64,000 bases of DNA from Cognatilysobacter tabacisoli (GTDB lineage Bacteria > Pseudomonadota > Gammaproteobacteria > Xanthomonadales > Xanthomonadaceae). The notes beneath the pieces are model-generated. The model saw only the letters and a list, made by a program, of their open reading frames with translations, made no database searches and had not been told where the DNA came from. The position numbers and the translations under genes are program-made. This document shows positions 17,665 through 29,519 of this stretch, piece by piece (within the stretch, counting starts at the first letter, position 1; each line of letters begins with the position of its first letter). The stretch spans positions 280,198-344,197 of the forward strand of contig NZ_QXJI01000004.1 of the NCBI RefSeq assembly GCF_003586305.1, given 5' to 3'.

Positions 17665-20198
17665 AGCCGGGCCCCGAGGGCCTGCGCGATCGCCAGCACG
17701 TCGCCGAACACGCCGGCGGCGGTGACGTCCGGCCCGGCACCCGGGCCCTGCACCACCAGCGGATTATCGGCGTAACGCGCGGTCCGGAACTGGATCAGGT
17801 TGTCGGTCAGGCGCCCGTGGCGGCTGGCGTGGCCGTCGCCCGGCGCGACCAGCCCGACCCGCGCCCGGCCGTGGGCGTCGAGCCGGGCGAGGTAGCGCAG
17901 CACGCCGCCGCCGGCGCGCGCCTGTTCGAGCCGCGCCAGCAGCGGCGCGTCGAGTTCGGAGGCGCGGGCGAGGAACTGCTCGCGCGGCACGTCGCGCAGC
18001 GCCGGCGGCACCAGGCTCTCGATCTCGACATCGGCCAGCGACAGCTCGCGGCCGGCCTCGCGCGCGAGGATCACCAGCTTGCGCGCGACGTCGAGGCCGG
18101 ACAGGTCGTCGCGCGGGTCCGGCTCGGTGTAGCCCAGCGCCTGCGCCTCGCGCAGCAGGGTCGAGAATGGCACCGAGCCGTCGAAGCGGTTGAACAGCCA
18201 CGCGAGCGTGCCCGACAGCAGGCCGTCGACCTCGGTCAGCGTGTCGCCGGTGTCGAGCAGGCCGCGCAGCGTCTGGATCACCGGCAGGCCGGCGCCGACG
18301 GTCGCTTCGTAGCGGAAGCGACCGCCGTGGCGCTCGGCGGCGCGGATCGCGCGGTAGCGGTCGAGCGGCCCGCTGCCGGCGTGCTTGCTCGGCGTCACCA
18401 CGTGGATGCCCGCCGCGAGCCAGTCGGCGTAGCGCGCGGCGACCGCGTCGCTGCCGCTGCAGTCGACGATCAGCGCGTGCGGCAGGTGCTCGGCGCGCAC
18501 GTGGGCGGCAAAGCGGTCGAGGTCGAGCGTTTCGGCGCCGTCGAGCGCGTCGACCGCGGCGACGGGGTCGAGCTTTCGCGCCGCCAGGTGCATGCGCCGG
18601 CTGTCGGCGACCGCGCGCAGGCGCAGGTCGAGGCCGGCGTGCCCACCGTCGCGCTGGTGCGTCGGCAGGGCGCTGGCGAACTGCGCCAGCAGCGCGCGGC
18701 CGACGTTGCCGGGCCCGATCAGCCCGACCGACACGGTCTGCGGCGACAGCCAGAACGCCGCGTGCGCCGCGCGCAGCCCGCGCACCGCGTCGCCGGCGTC
18801 GAGCGCGACCGAGATGTTGCGCTCGCTCGCGCCCTGGGCGATCGCGCGGATGTTGACGCGCGCCTTCGCCAGCCCGTCGAACAGCCGCGCCGCCACGCCC
18901 GGCGTGCCGACCATGCCGTCGCCGACGGCCGCGAGCACGGCGATGCCGGGCGTGACCTCGACGCCTTCGACCTGGGCGTCGGCGATCGCGTCGGCGAACG
19001 CGTGCGCGACCGCGTCGCGTGCGCGCCCCGACTGCGCCGCGGGGACCACGCAGCAGATCGAGTGCTCGCTCGAGCCCTGCGAGATCACCGTCACCGACAC
19101 GCCGGCCTCGCGCAGCGCCGCGAACAGCCGCTCGGCCGTGCCCGGCACGCCGATCAGGCCGGCGCCGCTGAGCTCGAGCAGCGCCAGGTCGGTGACCAGG
19201 CTCAGGCCCTTGACCGGCGACGCGGCCGGGGCCGACTCGCGCGCGATCCACGTGCCCGGCGCCGACGGGTCGAGCGCGTTGCGGATGCGGATCGGCAGGC
19301 CCGCCTGCATCGCCGGCGCCATCGTCTGCGGGTGCAGCACCTTCGCGCCGAAGTACGCCAACTCGCAGGCCTCGGCGTACGACATCGACGACAGGCACAC
19401 CGCGTCGGGCACCAGCCGCGGGTCGGCGCTGAGCACGCCGTCGACGTCGGTCCAGATCGTCAGCGCGCTCGCGTCGAACAGCACCGCGAAGATCGCGCCG
19501 GAGTAGTCGCTGCCGTTGCGGCCGAGCGTGGTCGCGCGGCCGTCGGCATCGCGCGCGATGAAGCCGGTGACCACCACGTCGCGCTGCGGGTGGCCGGCGC
19601 GCCACGCAGCCAGGTTCGCGCGGCTGCGCGGCCAGTCGACCGCCACGCCGAGCTCGCCGGGGTGCACGACCAGCACCTCGCGCGCGTCCAGCCGCGCCCA
19701 GCCGGCGGCGTCGCCGCCGAGCGCGGCGTGCAGCAACCGCGACGACCACAGCTCGCCGAGCCCCTGGATCGACGCGAACGCCGACGCGCCCAGCTCGCCG
19801 GCGTCGGCCGCGGCGCGCAGGCTGTCGTGCAGCGCGTCGAACTCGCCGTCGAGCCACGCGGCCAGCGCGTGCCGGTCGGCGCTGCTGCCGTGCCCGTCGA
19901 TCTCCGCCGCGGCGGAGAGGTGCCGGGCGCGCAGCCGCGCCCAGTCCTCCTGCCACGGGGCGTGGGCGACGGCGTCGCGGGCCAGCGCGGTCAGCGCGTC
20001 GGTGACGCCCTGCATGGCCGAGACCACGGCCACGCGCGGTGCCGGGTCGTCGGCGAGCAGCGCGGCCACGGCGGCAATGCGGCCCGCGTCGGCGACGCTG
20101 CTGCCGCCAAACTTGTGCGCGCTGCAGACGGCGGCCGGCGATGCGGTGGCGACGACGCGCGCCGCGGCGGCGTCGGGGTGGAGCGGTGAAGAAGGCAT
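17661..20198 (-). CDS. thrA: Bifunctional aspartokinase I / homoserine dehydrogenase I
   Basis: This 845-residue fusion catalyses the first and third steps from aspartate to threonine. The aspartokinase domain starts with [12 protein letters not shown] (about residue 25), has [15 protein letters not shown] in the middle, and is followed by two ACT regulatory domains (about residues 325-475) containing [11 protein letters not shown] and [12 protein letters not shown], the sites of threonine feedback. The homoserine dehydrogenase domain begins with [17 protein letters not shown] near residue 487 and includes the [10 protein letters not shown] and [12 protein letters not shown] segments. The start at 20198 has a strong AAGGAG ribosome binding site 8 bp upstream. 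A threonine-rich leader peptide ends 81 bp before it, so synthesis is probably controlled by threonine supply. Confidence 0.96.
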   Translation of the reverse strand: MPSSPLHPDAAAARVVATASPAAVCSAHKFGGSSVADAGRIAAVAALLADDPAPRVAVVSAMQGVTDALTALARDAVAHAPWQEDWARLRARHLSAAAEIDGHGSSADRHALAAWLDGEFDALHDSLRAAADAGELGASAFASIQGLGELWSSRLLHAALGGDAAGWARLDAREVLVVHPGELGVAVDWPRSRANLAAWRAGHPQRDVVVTGFIARDADGRATTLGRNGSDYSGAIFAVLFDASALTIWTDVDGVLSADPRLVPDAVCLSSMSYAEACELAYFGAKVLHPQTMAPAMQAGLPIRIRNALDPSAPGTWIARESAPAASPVKGLSLVTDLALLELSGAGLIGVPGTAERLFAALREAGVSVTVISQGSSEHSICCVVPAAQSGRARDAVAHAFADAIADAQVEGVEVTPGIAVLAAVGDGMVGTPGVAARLFDGLAKARVNIRAIAQGASERNISVALDAGDAVRGLRAAHAAFWLSPQTVSVGLIGPGNVGRALLAQFASALPTHQRDGGHAGLDLRLRAVADSRRMHLAARKLDPVAAVDALDGAETLDLDRFAAHVRAEHLPHALIVDCSGSDAVAARYADWLAAGIHVVTPSKHAGSGPLDRYRAIRAAERHGGRFRYEATVGAGLPVIQTLRGLLDTGDTLTEVDGLLSGTLAWLFNRFDGSVPFSTLLREAQALGYTEPDPRDDLSGLDVARKLVILAREAGRELSLADVEIESLVPPALRDVPREQFLARASELDAPLLARLEQARAGGGVLRYLARLDAHGRARVGLVAPGDGHASRHGRLTDNLIQFRTARYADNPLVVQGPGAGPDVTAAGVFGDVLAIAQALGARL

Positions 20199-20279
20199 CG
20201 GTGCAGCTCCTTGGGGGGCCAGCGCCCACCGGGTCCGCGCTCGGCACCCGGGTCGGATGCGGAGCGGGGGGTGGGGAGG

Positions 20280-20447
20280 TCAGTCCGTCACGTCCGTCCA
20301 CACCCGCACGTCCGTCGTGCGGGCGTCGGTGGTCGTGGTGGTCGTGGCGGTGCTCGTCGTGATGTGGGCGTCCGTGGCCGCACTCGCGCGCGCGCCGCCG
20401 GCCGCGAGGCGGCGAACGAAGGCGGCGCGGCGGTGGCGTCGGCGCAT
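20280..20447 (-). CDS. thrL: thr operon leader peptide (threonine-rich)
   Basis: A 55-codon reading frame just upstream of thrA. The first third is arginine-rich, the centre reads HITTSTATTTTTTDARTT with six threonine codons in a row, and 14 of the 55 residues are threonine; one isoleucine codon precedes the run. It starts at ATG 20447, 48 bp beyond the leuB stop, and ends in TGA at 20280. This is the pattern of a ribosome-stalling leader such as E. coli ThrL. The 81-nt spacer to thrA can fold (an imperfect ACCCGGGT/ACCCGGT hairpin) but has no T-tract, and GCTCC in it can pair with the GGAGC of the thrA ribosome binding site. Control may therefore be translational or Rho-linked rather than a classic terminator. 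Confidence 0.75.
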   Translation of the reverse strand: MRRRHRRAAFVRRLAAGGARASAATDAHITTSTATTTTTTDARTTDVRVWTDVTD

Positions 20448-20495
20448 GCGGCTGGATTCCGGCGGGGCGGGCGTTAGTCGATCGGTGGGGCCGCG

Positions 20496-21701
20496 TCAGT
20501 CGCGCAGCTCGGCGACGTGGCAGTGGCACTGCAGGTACTCGAGCACCGCGGCGGTGGCCTCGCGCGTGCCGATCGCGTTGCCGGCCGGCGCCAGGTCGGC
20601 GGTGAACGCGCCGGCGTCGAGCGCCAGCGCCACCGCGCGCTCGACCAGCGCCGCCTCGTCCTCCAGTCCGAGCGAATGGCGTAGCAGCATCGCCACGCTG
20701 AGGATCGTCGCGTACGGGTTGGCGACGCCGCGGCCGGCGATGTCCGGCGCCGAGCCGTGGATCGGCTCGTACAGTCCCATCACAGTGCGCTGGCCGTCCA
20801 TGGCGTTGCGTGCGGTGGTCTCGAAGGCCCCTGCCCGGCCATCCGTGGCCGGGCGTCCAGCGGCGCACGCACTGTCGATAGGACAGTGCGCAAGCGCGCC
20901 GCCGGACCCCAGCGACGCCGACGGCAGCAGCCCGAGCGAGCCGGCCAGCATCGAGGCCTCGTCGGTCAGGATGTCGCCGAACAGGTTCTCGGTGACGATC
21001 ACGTCGTAGTCGCGCGGCTTGGCGATCAGGTGCATCGCCATCGAGTCGACCAGCTGGTGCTCGAGCGCGACGTCGGCGAACTCGTCGCGATGCACGCGCG
21101 TGGTGACTTCGCGCCACAGTCGCGACGTCTCGAGCACGTTGGCCTTGTCGACCGACGTCACCCGCCCGCGGCGGCCGCGGGCGAGGGTGAACGCGCGCCG
21201 CACGACGCGCTCGACCTCGGCCACGGTGTATTCGCACACGTCGCGCGCGCGGTCGGCGCCGCGCGACTTCTCGCCGAAATACAGGCCGCCGGTCAGCTCG
21301 CGCACGACCAGCAGGTCGACGCCGTTGAGCAGGTGCGGCTTGATCGGCGACGCGCCGAGCGCGGCCGGGTGCGGGCGCACCGGGCGCAGGTTCGCGTACA
21401 GCCCGAGCGCCTTGCGCAGGCCGAGCAGGCCCTGCTCGGGGCGCACCGGCGCGCCGGGGTCGGACCACTTCGGCCCGCCGACCGCGCCGAGCAGGACCGC
21501 GTCGGCGCGGCGGCACGCCGACAGCGTCGCGTCCGGCAGCGCCTCGCCGGTCGCGTCGATGGCCGCGCCGCCGATCAGCGCGGTCGTGGTGGTGAACGCA
21601 TGGCCGAAGCGGCGGCCGATGGCCTGCAGCACCTCGACGCCGGCGGCGGTGACCTCCGGGCCGATCCCGTCGCCGGGCAGGACGACGATCTCAGCGCGCA
21701 T
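20496..21701 (-). CDS. leuB: 3-isopropylmalate dehydrogenase with an in-frame palindromic insertion
   Basis: LeuB oxidises and decarboxylates 3-isopropylmalate in leucine synthesis. The 401 residues include [33 protein letters not shown] and [15 protein letters not shown]. Between [11 protein letters not shown] and [15 protein letters not shown], which are normally adjacent or separated by a few residues, there are about 36 extra residues (starting [12 protein letters not shown]) encoded by a palindrome-rich DNA segment. The frame is kept, and the protein is correspondingly longer than the usual 350-365 residues. The ATG at 21701 starts at the conserved strand; an ATG at 21728 with its own GAGGAG site would add nine residues. 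Both overlap the end of leuD. Whether the enzyme still works at full rate is not known. Confidence 0.93.
   Translation of the reverse strand: MRAEIVVLPGDGIGPEVTAAGVEVLQAIGRRFGHAFTTTTALIGGAAIDATGEALPDATLSACRRADAVLLGAVGGPKWSDPGAPVRPEQGLLGLRKALGLYANLRPVRPHPAALGASPIKPHLLNGVDLLVVRELTGGLYFGEKSRGADRARDVCEYTVAEVERVVRRAFTLARGRRGRVTSVDKANVLETSRLWREVTTRVHRDEFADVALEHQLVDSMAMHLIAKPRDYDVIVTENLFGDILTDEASMLAGSLGLLPSASLGSGGALAHCPIDSACAAGRPATDGRAGAFETTARNAMDGQRTVMGLYEPIHGSAPDIAGRGVANPYATILSVAMLLRHSLGLEDEAALVERAVALALDAGAFTADLAPAGNAIGTREATAAVLEYLQCHCHVAELRD
20782..20890. repeat. Palindrome-rich element inserted inside leuB
   Basis: About 109 bp inside leuB with nested inverted repeats. One hairpin has a 9-bp perfect stem (CGCACTGTC/GACAGTGCG, 20868-20890), a second has a 9-bp perfect stem with a 4-nt loop (GCCCGGCCA/TGGCCGGGC, 20833-20854), and outer arms at 20782 (ACAGTGCGCTGG) pair with CCAGCG and CACTGT at 20857-20875. 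The motif GCCAYGGAYGGC occurs twice. The extent coincides with the extra LeuB segment. It resembles short palindromic repetitive elements of bacterial genomes rather than coding sequence that evolved as protein. Confidence 0.7.
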
Positions 21702-22311
21702 GGTGGCGCTCCCCGTGGGACTGGCCATGGTGCGACTCCTCGTAACGTTGGATGGCGGGGCGCTGCTTGAGCAGGTAGCCGAGCTGGTCGACGCCTTCGA
21801 GCAGGCAGGTCTGCGCGAACGCGTCGAGCGGGAAGCGGAACCGGCGGAAGTCCGGCAGCATCACCTCGCGCGCGGCGACGTCGACGTGCAGCGACAGCCC
21901 GGGTGAATCGAGCAGCTCGTCGACGACGGCTTCGTCGAGCACGATCGGCAGCAGCCCGTTCTTCAGCGCGTTGCTGCGGAAGATGTCGGCGATCTCGGCG
22001 CTGATCACCGCGCGCACGCCGAGATCGAGCAGCGCCCACGGCGCGTGCTCGCGCGACGAGCCGCAGCCGAAGTTGCGGCCGGCCACCAGGATCGCGGCGC
22101 CGTCGTTGGCCGGGTCGTTCCCATGCTGGTTGAACGGGAACGCCGGGTTCGGCGCGCCGTCGGCGGTCCGGCGCCAGTCGTGGAAGGCGTGGCGGCCCAG
22201 CCCGCTGCGCTGCGTCGTCGTCAGGAAACGGGCGGGAATGATCTGGTCGGTGTCGATGTTGCGCTCGCGCAGCACGACGGTGCGCGAGGTGAAGTGGGTG
22301 ATGGGCGCCAT
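21691..22311 (-). CDS. leuD: 3-isopropylmalate dehydratase small subunit
   Basis: LeuD pairs with LeuC to isomerise 2- to 3-isopropylmalate. The 206-residue protein has [14 protein letters not shown] near residue 17, the substrate-loop [17 protein letters not shown], and [13 protein letters not shown]. The ATG at 22311 is chosen because the family begins just before the FTSR-VVL strand; the longer open frame upstream is inside the leuC 3' end. The start is preceded by a perfect 14-bp palindrome CAGGAGCGCTCCTG that contains the AGGAG ribosome binding site. The 3' end overlaps leuB. A 73-bp gap separates it from leuC. Confidence 0.95.
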   Translation of the reverse strand: MAPITHFTSRTVVLRERNIDTDQIIPARFLTTTQRSGLGRHAFHDWRRTADGAPNPAFPFNQHGNDPANDGAAILVAGRNFGCGSSREHAPWALLDLGVRAVISAEIADIFRSNALKNGLLPIVLDEAVVDELLDSPGLSLHVDVAAREVMLPDFRRFRFPLDAFAQTCLLEGVDQLGYLLKQRPAIQRYEESHHGQSHGERHHAR

Positions 22312-22384
22312 CAGGAGCGCTCCTGCGATGCGGGTTGGGGGCCACGACGCGAGCACGTGGTGGCGCGACAGGCGACAGCGGCCA

Positions 22385-23842
22385 TCACGCACACTCCAGC
22401 GACGCGGAACTGCGCGGCTCGGCGTCGCTGCCGTCGATGTCGACCAGCGCACGCACGTCGGCGATCGCCCCGGCGACCGCGCACGCCGCGGCGCTGCGCG
22501 GGGAGGCCAGCACGGTGCGCGCGCCGGGGCCCTGGCGGCCTTCGAAGTTGCGGTTGGACGTCGACACCGCCAACTGGCCGGGGCCGACCAGGTCGCCGTT
22601 CATCGCGATGCACATCGAGCAGCCCGGCTCGCGCCACTGCGCGCCGGCGGCGCGAACGATCGCGTCGATGCCCTCGGTCTCGGCCTCGCGCTTGACCTGC
22701 ATCGAACCGGGCACGACCAGCATGCGCACGCGCGGGTGCACGCGGCGGCCGCGCAGCACGTCGGCGACCTCGCGCAGGTCGTCGAGCCGGGCGTTCGTGC
22801 AGCTGCCGACGAACACCACGTCGACCGGACGGCCCAGCAGCGCCTGCCCGGCGGACCAGCCCATGTAGTCGCGGGCCTTGGCATCGTCGGGGTGCGCCCC
22901 GGCCGGCACCTGCGCGTCGACGGCGGCGACCTGGCCCGGATGGGTGCCCCAGGTGACGGTCGGGCGGATGTCGCGCGCGTCGATCCGCACCTCGCGGTCG
23001 AAGCGCGCGCCGGGGTCGCTGTGCAGCGTGCGCCAGTGCGCCACGGCGGCGTGGAAATCGCGGCCCTGCGGCGCGCGCGGAGTGCGGCGCAGGTAGTCGA
23101 ACGTGACCTCGTCCGGTGCGACCAGCCCGGCGCGCGCGCCGGCCTCGATCGACATGTTGCAGACGGTCATGCGCTCGTCCATCGACAGCGCGCGGATCGC
23201 GCTGCCGCGGTACTCGATTACGTGGCCGGTGCCGCCGTTGACGCCGATCACGCCGATCACGTGCAGGATCAGGTCCTTGGCGGTGACGCCCGCGCCGAGC
23301 GCGCCGTCGACGGTGATGGCCAGGGTCTTCGGCTTGCGCTGCAGCAGGCACTGGGTCGCGAGTACGTGGCCGACCTCGCTGGTGCCGATGCCGAACGCCA
23401 GCGCGCCGAACGCGCCGTGGGTCGCGGTGTGGCTGTCGCCGCAGACGATCGTCATCCCGGGCAGCGTCAGCCCGAGCTCCGGCGCGAACACGTGGACGAT
23501 GCCGCGGTGCGCGCTGTTGAAGTCGAACAGCTCGATGCCGTGGCGCGCGGCGTTCGCGCGCAGCGTCTCGACCTGGTGCTCGGCCGCCGGCGTGTAGTAC
23601 GCCAGCGCGCCGTCCGCGTCGGCGGGCAGGGTCGGCGTCGAATGGTCGAGCGTGCCCTTGGTGCGCCCGGGCCGGTGCACGCGCAGGCCGCGCGCGTCGA
23701 GTTCGGCGAACGCCTGCGGCGTCGTGACCTCATGGATCAGGTGCAGGTCGACGTAGAGCACCGCGGGCGCGGCGTCCGTCTCCGGGGTGACCACGTGGGC
23801 GTCCCACAGTTTGTCGAGCAGGGTGCGGGGGGTCGAGGTCAT
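22385..23842 (-). CDS. leuC: 3-isopropylmalate dehydratase large subunit
   Basis: LeuC is the iron-sulfur (aconitase-fold) subunit of isopropylmalate isomerase. The 485-residue protein contains [12 protein letters not shown] at the N-terminus, [19 protein letters not shown], the first cluster cysteine in [10 protein letters not shown] and the pair in [11 protein letters not shown], and [14 protein letters not shown] near the end. The ATG at 23842 is supported by an AAGGAA site about 10 bp upstream; an ATG seven codons earlier is less well placed. It is separated from leuA by 136 bp that hold no gene and no evident terminator, and it is followed by leuD. Confidence 0.95.
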   Translation of the reverse strand: MTSTPRTLLDKLWDAHVVTPETDAAPAVLYVDLHLIHEVTTPQAFAELDARGLRVHRPGRTKGTLDHSTPTLPADADGALAYYTPAAEHQVETLRANAARHGIELFDFNSAHRGIVHVFAPELGLTLPGMTIVCGDSHTATHGAFGALAFGIGTSEVGHVLATQCLLQRKPKTLAITVDGALGAGVTAKDLILHVIGVIGVNGGTGHVIEYRGSAIRALSMDERMTVCNMSIEAGARAGLVAPDEVTFDYLRRTPRAPQGRDFHAAVAHWRTLHSDPGARFDREVRIDARDIRPTVTWGTHPGQVAAVDAQVPAGAHPDDAKARDYMGWSAGQALLGRPVDVVFVGSCTNARLDDLREVADVLRGRRVHPRVRMLVVPGSMQVKREAETEGIDAIVRAAGAQWREPGCSMCIAMNGDLVGPGQLAVSTSNRNFEGRQGPGARTVLASPRSAAACAVAGAIADVRALVDIDGSDAEPRSSASLECA

Positions 23843-23978
23843 CGCGGACGATTTCCTTGGCATGTTGATGGGGTGGCGGCGGTCGCCACGGCGGCGGCGA
23901 TTCGCCAAGCGGGGTGGAGCCGGTGGGCGCGGCCTCGCGGCGCGCTGCGTCGGGGGGCGGAAGCGGAGCAGCTGCGGC

Positions 23979-25555
<1,577 letters not shown>

Positions 25556-25559
<4 letters not shown>

Positions 25560-26668
25560 GCGCTGAGCTCCTGGGCGGCGGGGCGGGGGCGCCGGGGCGC
25601 GGGCGGGGCGGAGGCGGGCGCGGCCGGGGACGGCAGCGGAATCACGTCAGCGACCGGCGCGGCGTCGCGACGGCGCTGGCGCGGGCGGCGCGGCGCGCGC
25701 GGGCGCACCTCGGCCAGCAGCCGGGCGAGGACGGCGGCGTCGACGTTGCCGCCCGACACCACCGCGCACTTGCGCCGGCCGGCGACGCGGCGGCCGGCCG
25801 CGAGCGCCAGCGCGCCGGCGCCCTCGGCAATCACGTGCTCCTCGAGCGCGAGCCGGACCAGCGTCTCGCGCAGTTCGGCCTCGCGCACGATCACCAGGTC
25901 GTCGAGCAGGGTCGCCAGCAGCGCCGCGGTCAGCGTGCCCGGCACGCGCACGCGCACGCCGTCGGCCAGCGTCGCGGCCGGCACGAACTCACTCGCGTCG
26001 CCGCGCAGCACGCGCGCCATCGCGTCGACGTGCTCGACCTGCGCGCCGACGATGCGCACGCCCTGCGACTTCAGCGCCAGCGCGACGCCGGCCGCCAGCC
26101 CGCCGCCGCCGATCGGCACGATCACCACGTCCGGCCCGAGCGCGCCGAGCTCGAGGCCGACCGTGCCCTGCCCCGCGATCACGTCGGGATCGTCGAACGC
26201 CGACAGCAGCCGGTAGCCGTGCTGCGCGGCGAGTTCGACCGCGAACGCGCGGGCCTCGTCGTAGGTGTCGCCGTGCAGCCGCACCGCCGCGCCCCAGTGG
26301 GCGACGCCGGCGACCTTGGTGGCCGGCGCGTTGCGCGGCATCACCGTGATCACCGGCAGGCGCAGCCGGTGGCCAGCCCATGCCAGGCCCTGCGCGTGGT
26401 TGCCGGCCGACGCGGCGATCACCGGCCGGGCGTCGCCGCGCTCGCGCCCGGCCAGCAGCGCGTTGAGCGCGCCGCGCACCTTGTACGAGCCGGTGCGCTG
26501 CAGGTTCTCCAGCTTCAGCCAGCAGCCGAAGCGCTCGGCGTGGTGCAGCGGGGTGGCCGACAGGTGCGGGCGCAGGCGCGCCTGCGCGGCCAGCACGCCG
26601 GACGCGGTGACGGCGGCGCGTGCATCGGCGCGCGCTACGTCGGGCTCGGCGCGGGCGACGTCAGACAT
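25556..26668 (-). CDS. Threonine dehydratase, short form without a full regulatory domain
   Basis: A PLP fold-type II enzyme that deaminates threonine to 2-oxobutyrate, the entry to isoleucine. The 370 residues include the PLP lysine in [14 protein letters not shown], the [12 protein letters not shown] motif and the phosphate loop [15 protein letters not shown]. After about residue 310 there is only an Arg/Pro/Ala-rich tail; the ACT-like domains of the classical biosynthetic IlvA are missing, so this is the short TdcB-like form and is unlikely to be inhibited by isoleucine in the E. coli IlvA manner. Its place between ilvE and leuA with overlaps on both sides nevertheless argues for a biosynthetic role. 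Confidence 0.9.
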
Positions 26669-27584
26669 GGGTCAGCCAGTGCGCGTGCGCGCGATCTTCG
26701 CCACGCACGACGCGGCGGTAGGCGTGCGCCAGCTCGGTGCCGATCCGGCTGGACCGGTACGCGCGGCCGTCGAGCGAGGCGATCGGGGTGACCTCGGCCG
26801 CGGTGCCGCAAACGAACACCTCGTCGGCGTCGATCAGTTCGTCCAGCGACATCGCACGGGATGCGGCGCCGGTCAGCTGACGAAGCGTGTCGCGGGTGAT
26901 GCCGGCCAGCGCGTCGGGGTGTTCGACGGCGGTGATGCTGTCGCCGTGCACCGCGAACACGTTCGCGCCGGTGCACTCGACCACGCGACCGTCGGCGTCG
27001 ACGAACAGCGCCTCGTCGAACCCGCGCGCCCTGGCCTCGTGCTTGGCGAGGATCGAGTTGACGTACCCGCCGCACAGCTTCAGCGGCGGCAGCGACGACG
27101 CCGGGTTGCGCCGCCACGACGACACGCCCAGCTTCACCGCGGTGCCGGCCAGGTGCACCGCAGTGGCGAAGGTGGCCACCATCAGGTGCTTGGGCTGCGG
27201 GCCGACGTCGAGTCCGATCGTGCCGCTGCCGCACCACGCCAGCGGACGCACGTAGGCGTCGCGCTGGCCGAGCGCCTCTCGGTTGGCGCACAGCACGGCG
27301 AGCGTGGCGTCGGTGGCGACGGCGACGTCGAACGCGATGCCGAGCAGCTCGCAGCCGCGCCGCATCCGCGCCAGGTGCTCGGGCAGGCGGAACACCGCGC
27401 TGCCGCCGTCGGCGGTGGCGTAGGCGCGGATGCCCTCGAACACGCCGCTGCCGTAGTGCAAGGCATGCGCGGTCAGCGGGAGCTGCGGCGCGTCGGCGTC
27501 GACCAGCGCGCCGTCGAACCACAGTCGCGCCTGGTCGGGCTCGCGCCGCGCCGCGGGCTCGGCCGGGGCCGCCTCGGCGCTCAC
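26661..27584 (-). CDS. ilvE: Branched-chain amino acid aminotransferase
   Basis: A class IV PLP aminotransferase performing the last step of valine, leucine and isoleucine synthesis. It contains LTHALHYG-type sequence (TAHALHYGSGVFEGIRAY), YVRPLAWCGSGTIGLD, the PLP lysine in PPLKLCGGYVNSILAK, and the FVCGTAAEVTPIASLDGR motif near the end. The GTG at 27584 overlaps the ilvM stop as GTGA; GTG codons at 27590 and 27596 are alternatives differing by a few residues. The 3' end overlaps the threonine dehydratase by 8 bp. Confidence 0.93.
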   Translation of the reverse strand: MSAEAAPAEPAARREPDQARLWFDGALVDADAPQLPLTAHALHYGSGVFEGIRAYATADGGSAVFRLPEHLARMRRGCELLGIAFDVAVATDATLAVLCANREALGQRDAYVRPLAWCGSGTIGLDVGPQPKHLMVATFATAVHLAGTAVKLGVSSWRRNPASSLPPLKLCGGYVNSILAKHEARARGFDEALFVDADGRVVECTGANVFAVHGDSITAVEHPDALAGITRDTLRQLTGAASRAMSLDELIDADEVFVCGTAAEVTPIASLDGRAYRSSRIGTELAHAYRRVVRGEDRAHAHWLTHV

Positions 27585-27847
27585 GTACACGACCACGACT
27601 CCGACGGGGCGTCGACGGCCGAGACTTCGACCGCGAGGCAGTCGTAGAGCTTTTCCAGCTGCGCCTGCAGCGAGTCGGCACTGCGGTCGCCTTCGACCGC
27701 CAGCCGCAGGTGCCAGCGGTCGCCGTCGGCCTGGGTTTCGCCGTCGACGCTGACCGGGGTGAAGCCGCGCCGCTCGGCGGTGCCGAGCACGCGGGCCAGC
27801 GCGCCCTCGGCGCGACGCAGGGTGAGGTCAAGTTGGTAGCGTTGCAT
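27581..27847 (-). CDS. ilvM: Acetolactate synthase small subunit, IlvM type
   Basis: An 88-residue ACT-domain protein matching the IlvM regulatory subunit that pairs with IlvG. The [21 protein letters not shown] start is typical of the IlvM beta-alpha-beta fold, and the protein stops after a single ACT domain, unlike the larger IlvN/IlvH. The ATG at 27847 lies inside the end of ilvG (20-bp overlap); a GTG at 27859 would add four residues. The overlaps with ilvG and ilvE point to tight stoichiometric co-translation. Confidence 0.88.
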   Translation of the reverse strand: MQRYQLDLTLRRAEGALARVLGTAERRGFTPVSVDGETQADGDRWHLRLAVEGDRSADSLQAQLEKLYDCLAVEVSAVDAPSESWSCT

Positions 27848-29519
27848 CGGCGTCCTCACTGTCGGCGTGGATGGGGTCGAACAGCATTTGCGCGTTGTTG
27901 CGGTTGGGCGGGACCAGCGGCCAGACGTTGGCGTGCGCGTCGATCGCCACGTGCAGCAGCGCCGGGCCGGGCATCGCCAGCAGGGCTTCGATCGCGGCGT
28001 CGACGTCGGCGGCGCGGTCCAGCCGCAGCCCGGGCACGCCGAAGCTCGCGGCCAGCGCGACGAAGTCGGGGTTGTCGGACAGATCGGTCTCGCTGTAGCG
28101 GCGGTCGAAGAACAGCTCCTGCCACTGGCGGACCATGCCGAGGCGCTGGTTGTCGAGCAGCACGATCTTCACTGGCAGGCCGTAGCGGCCGAGCGTGGCC
28201 AGCTCCTGGATGTTCATCAGGATCGAGCCGTCGCCGCTGACGCAGACGACTTGCGCGTCCGGCAGCGCGAGCTGCGCGCCGATCGCGGCCGGCAGGCCGA
28301 AGCCCATCGCGCCGAGCGCGCCGCTGGTCAGGTGCCGGCGCGGGTCGTTGAAGCGCCAGTGCTGGGCGACCCACATCTGGTGCTGGCCGACGTCGCAGGC
28401 GACCACCGCCGACGGCGCCGCTTCCGACAGGCGCTTGAGCAGCGCCGGCGCGTACACGTCGCGTCCGGGCGCGTCGTAGCGCGCGGCGAAGCGCTGGCGG
28501 TTGGCCCGGCACTGTGCGCGCCATGCGGCGCACTCGGGCATCGCGGTGGCCAGCGCATCGAGGCTGGTGCGCAGCTCGCCGCGCAGCGCCGCGTCGGCGA
28601 CGCGCAGCTTGCCGAGCTCGGCCGCGTCGACGTCGAGGTGGATGACCTTCGCGTGCGGGGCGAACTCGGCCAGCTTGCCGGTGGCGCGGTCGTCGAAGCG
28701 CGCGCCGACCACGACCAGCAGGTCCGTTTCCTGCACCGCCTGGTTGGCCGCGCGCGTGCCGTGCATGCCGAGCATGCCGAGGTTCAGCGGGTGCGCGCCG
28801 TCGAGCGCGCCGACGCCCTGCAGCGTCAGCACCGTCGGCAGCTGGGTGGCCTCGACGAACGCGCGGAACTCCGCCACCGCATCGCCGAGCTTGATCCCGC
28901 CGCCGCCGTAGACCAGCGGCCGGCGCGCGTTGCTGAGCAGCTCCAGCGCGCGGGTCAGCTCGGCGTCGCCGGCCACCGGCTCGGGATCGACCGGCGCCGG
29001 CACGTGCGCGGGCAGGTGCGACGCGTCGGCGGTCTGCAGGTTCTTGGGCAGGTCGACCAGCACCGGCCCTGGCCGCCCTGAGCGCGCCAGCCGGAACGCC
29101 TCGCGCACCGCGCCGGGCAGGTCGTCGACGCGGCGCACCAAGAAGCTGTGCTTGACGATCGGCAGGGTCATGCCGAACACGTCGACCTCCTGGAACGCGT
29201 CGGTGCCCATCAGCGTGGTCGGCACCTGCCCGGTCAGCACCACCATGGGTACCGAGTCGAGCAGCGCGTCGGCGATGCCGGTGACCAGGTTGGTCGCCCC
29301 CGGGCCGGACGTCGCCACGCACACGCCGACCCGGCCGCTGGCGCGCGCGTAGCCGTTGGCGGCGAACGCCGCGCCCTGCTCGTGCCGCACCAGGATGTGC
29401 TTCAGCGGCGCGTCGTACAGCGCGTCGTAGAACGGCATGATCGCGCCGCCCGGGTAACCGAACAGCGTGTCGACGCCTTCCGCGGCCAGTGCGTGCACCA
29501 GCCACTGCGCGGCGTTCAT
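27828..29519 (-). CDS. ilvG: Acetolactate synthase large subunit, IlvG type
   Basis: The catalytic subunit of acetohydroxyacid synthase, a ThDP/FAD enzyme making 2-acetolactate and 2-aceto-2-hydroxybutyrate. The 563 residues show the PYR domain with [18 protein letters not shown] and the conserved glutamate in [18 protein letters not shown], the central FAD domain, and the PP domain with the ThDP/Mg motif beginning [13 protein letters not shown] (about residue 425). No frameshift of the kind found in E. coli K-12 ilvG is present. Its ATG overlaps the ilvC stop as ATGA. Confidence 0.95.
   Translation of the reverse strand: MNAAQWLVHALAAEGVDTLFGYPGGAIMPFYDALYDAPLKHILVRHEQGAAFAANGYARASGRVGVCVATSGPGATNLVTGIADALLDSVPMVVLTGQVPTTLMGTDAFQEVDVFGMTLPIVKHSFLVRRVDDLPGAVREAFRLARSGRPGPVLVDLPKNLQTADASHLPAHVPAPVDPEPVAGDAELTRALELLSNARRPLVYGGGGIKLGDAVAEFRAFVEATQLPTVLTLQGVGALDGAHPLNLGMLGMHGTRAANQAVQETDLLVVVGARFDDRATGKLAEFAPHAKVIHLDVDAAELGKLRVADAALRGELRTSLDALATAMPECAAWRAQCRANRQRFAARYDAPGRDVYAPALLKRLSEAAPSAVVACDVGQHQMWVAQHWRFNDPRRHLTSGALGAMGFGLPAAIGAQLALPDAQVVCVSGDGSILMNIQELATLGRYGLPVKIVLLDNQRLGMVRQWQELFFDRRYSETDLSDNPDFVALAASFGVPGLRLDRAADVDAAIEALLAMPGPALLHVAIDAHANVWPLVPPNRNNAQMLFDPIHADSEDADATLPT

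Noticed and set aside
20199..20279. A classic intrinsic attenuator terminator before thrA
   Set aside because: No T-tract and no stable continuous stem, so I report only the leader peptide and leave the mechanism open.
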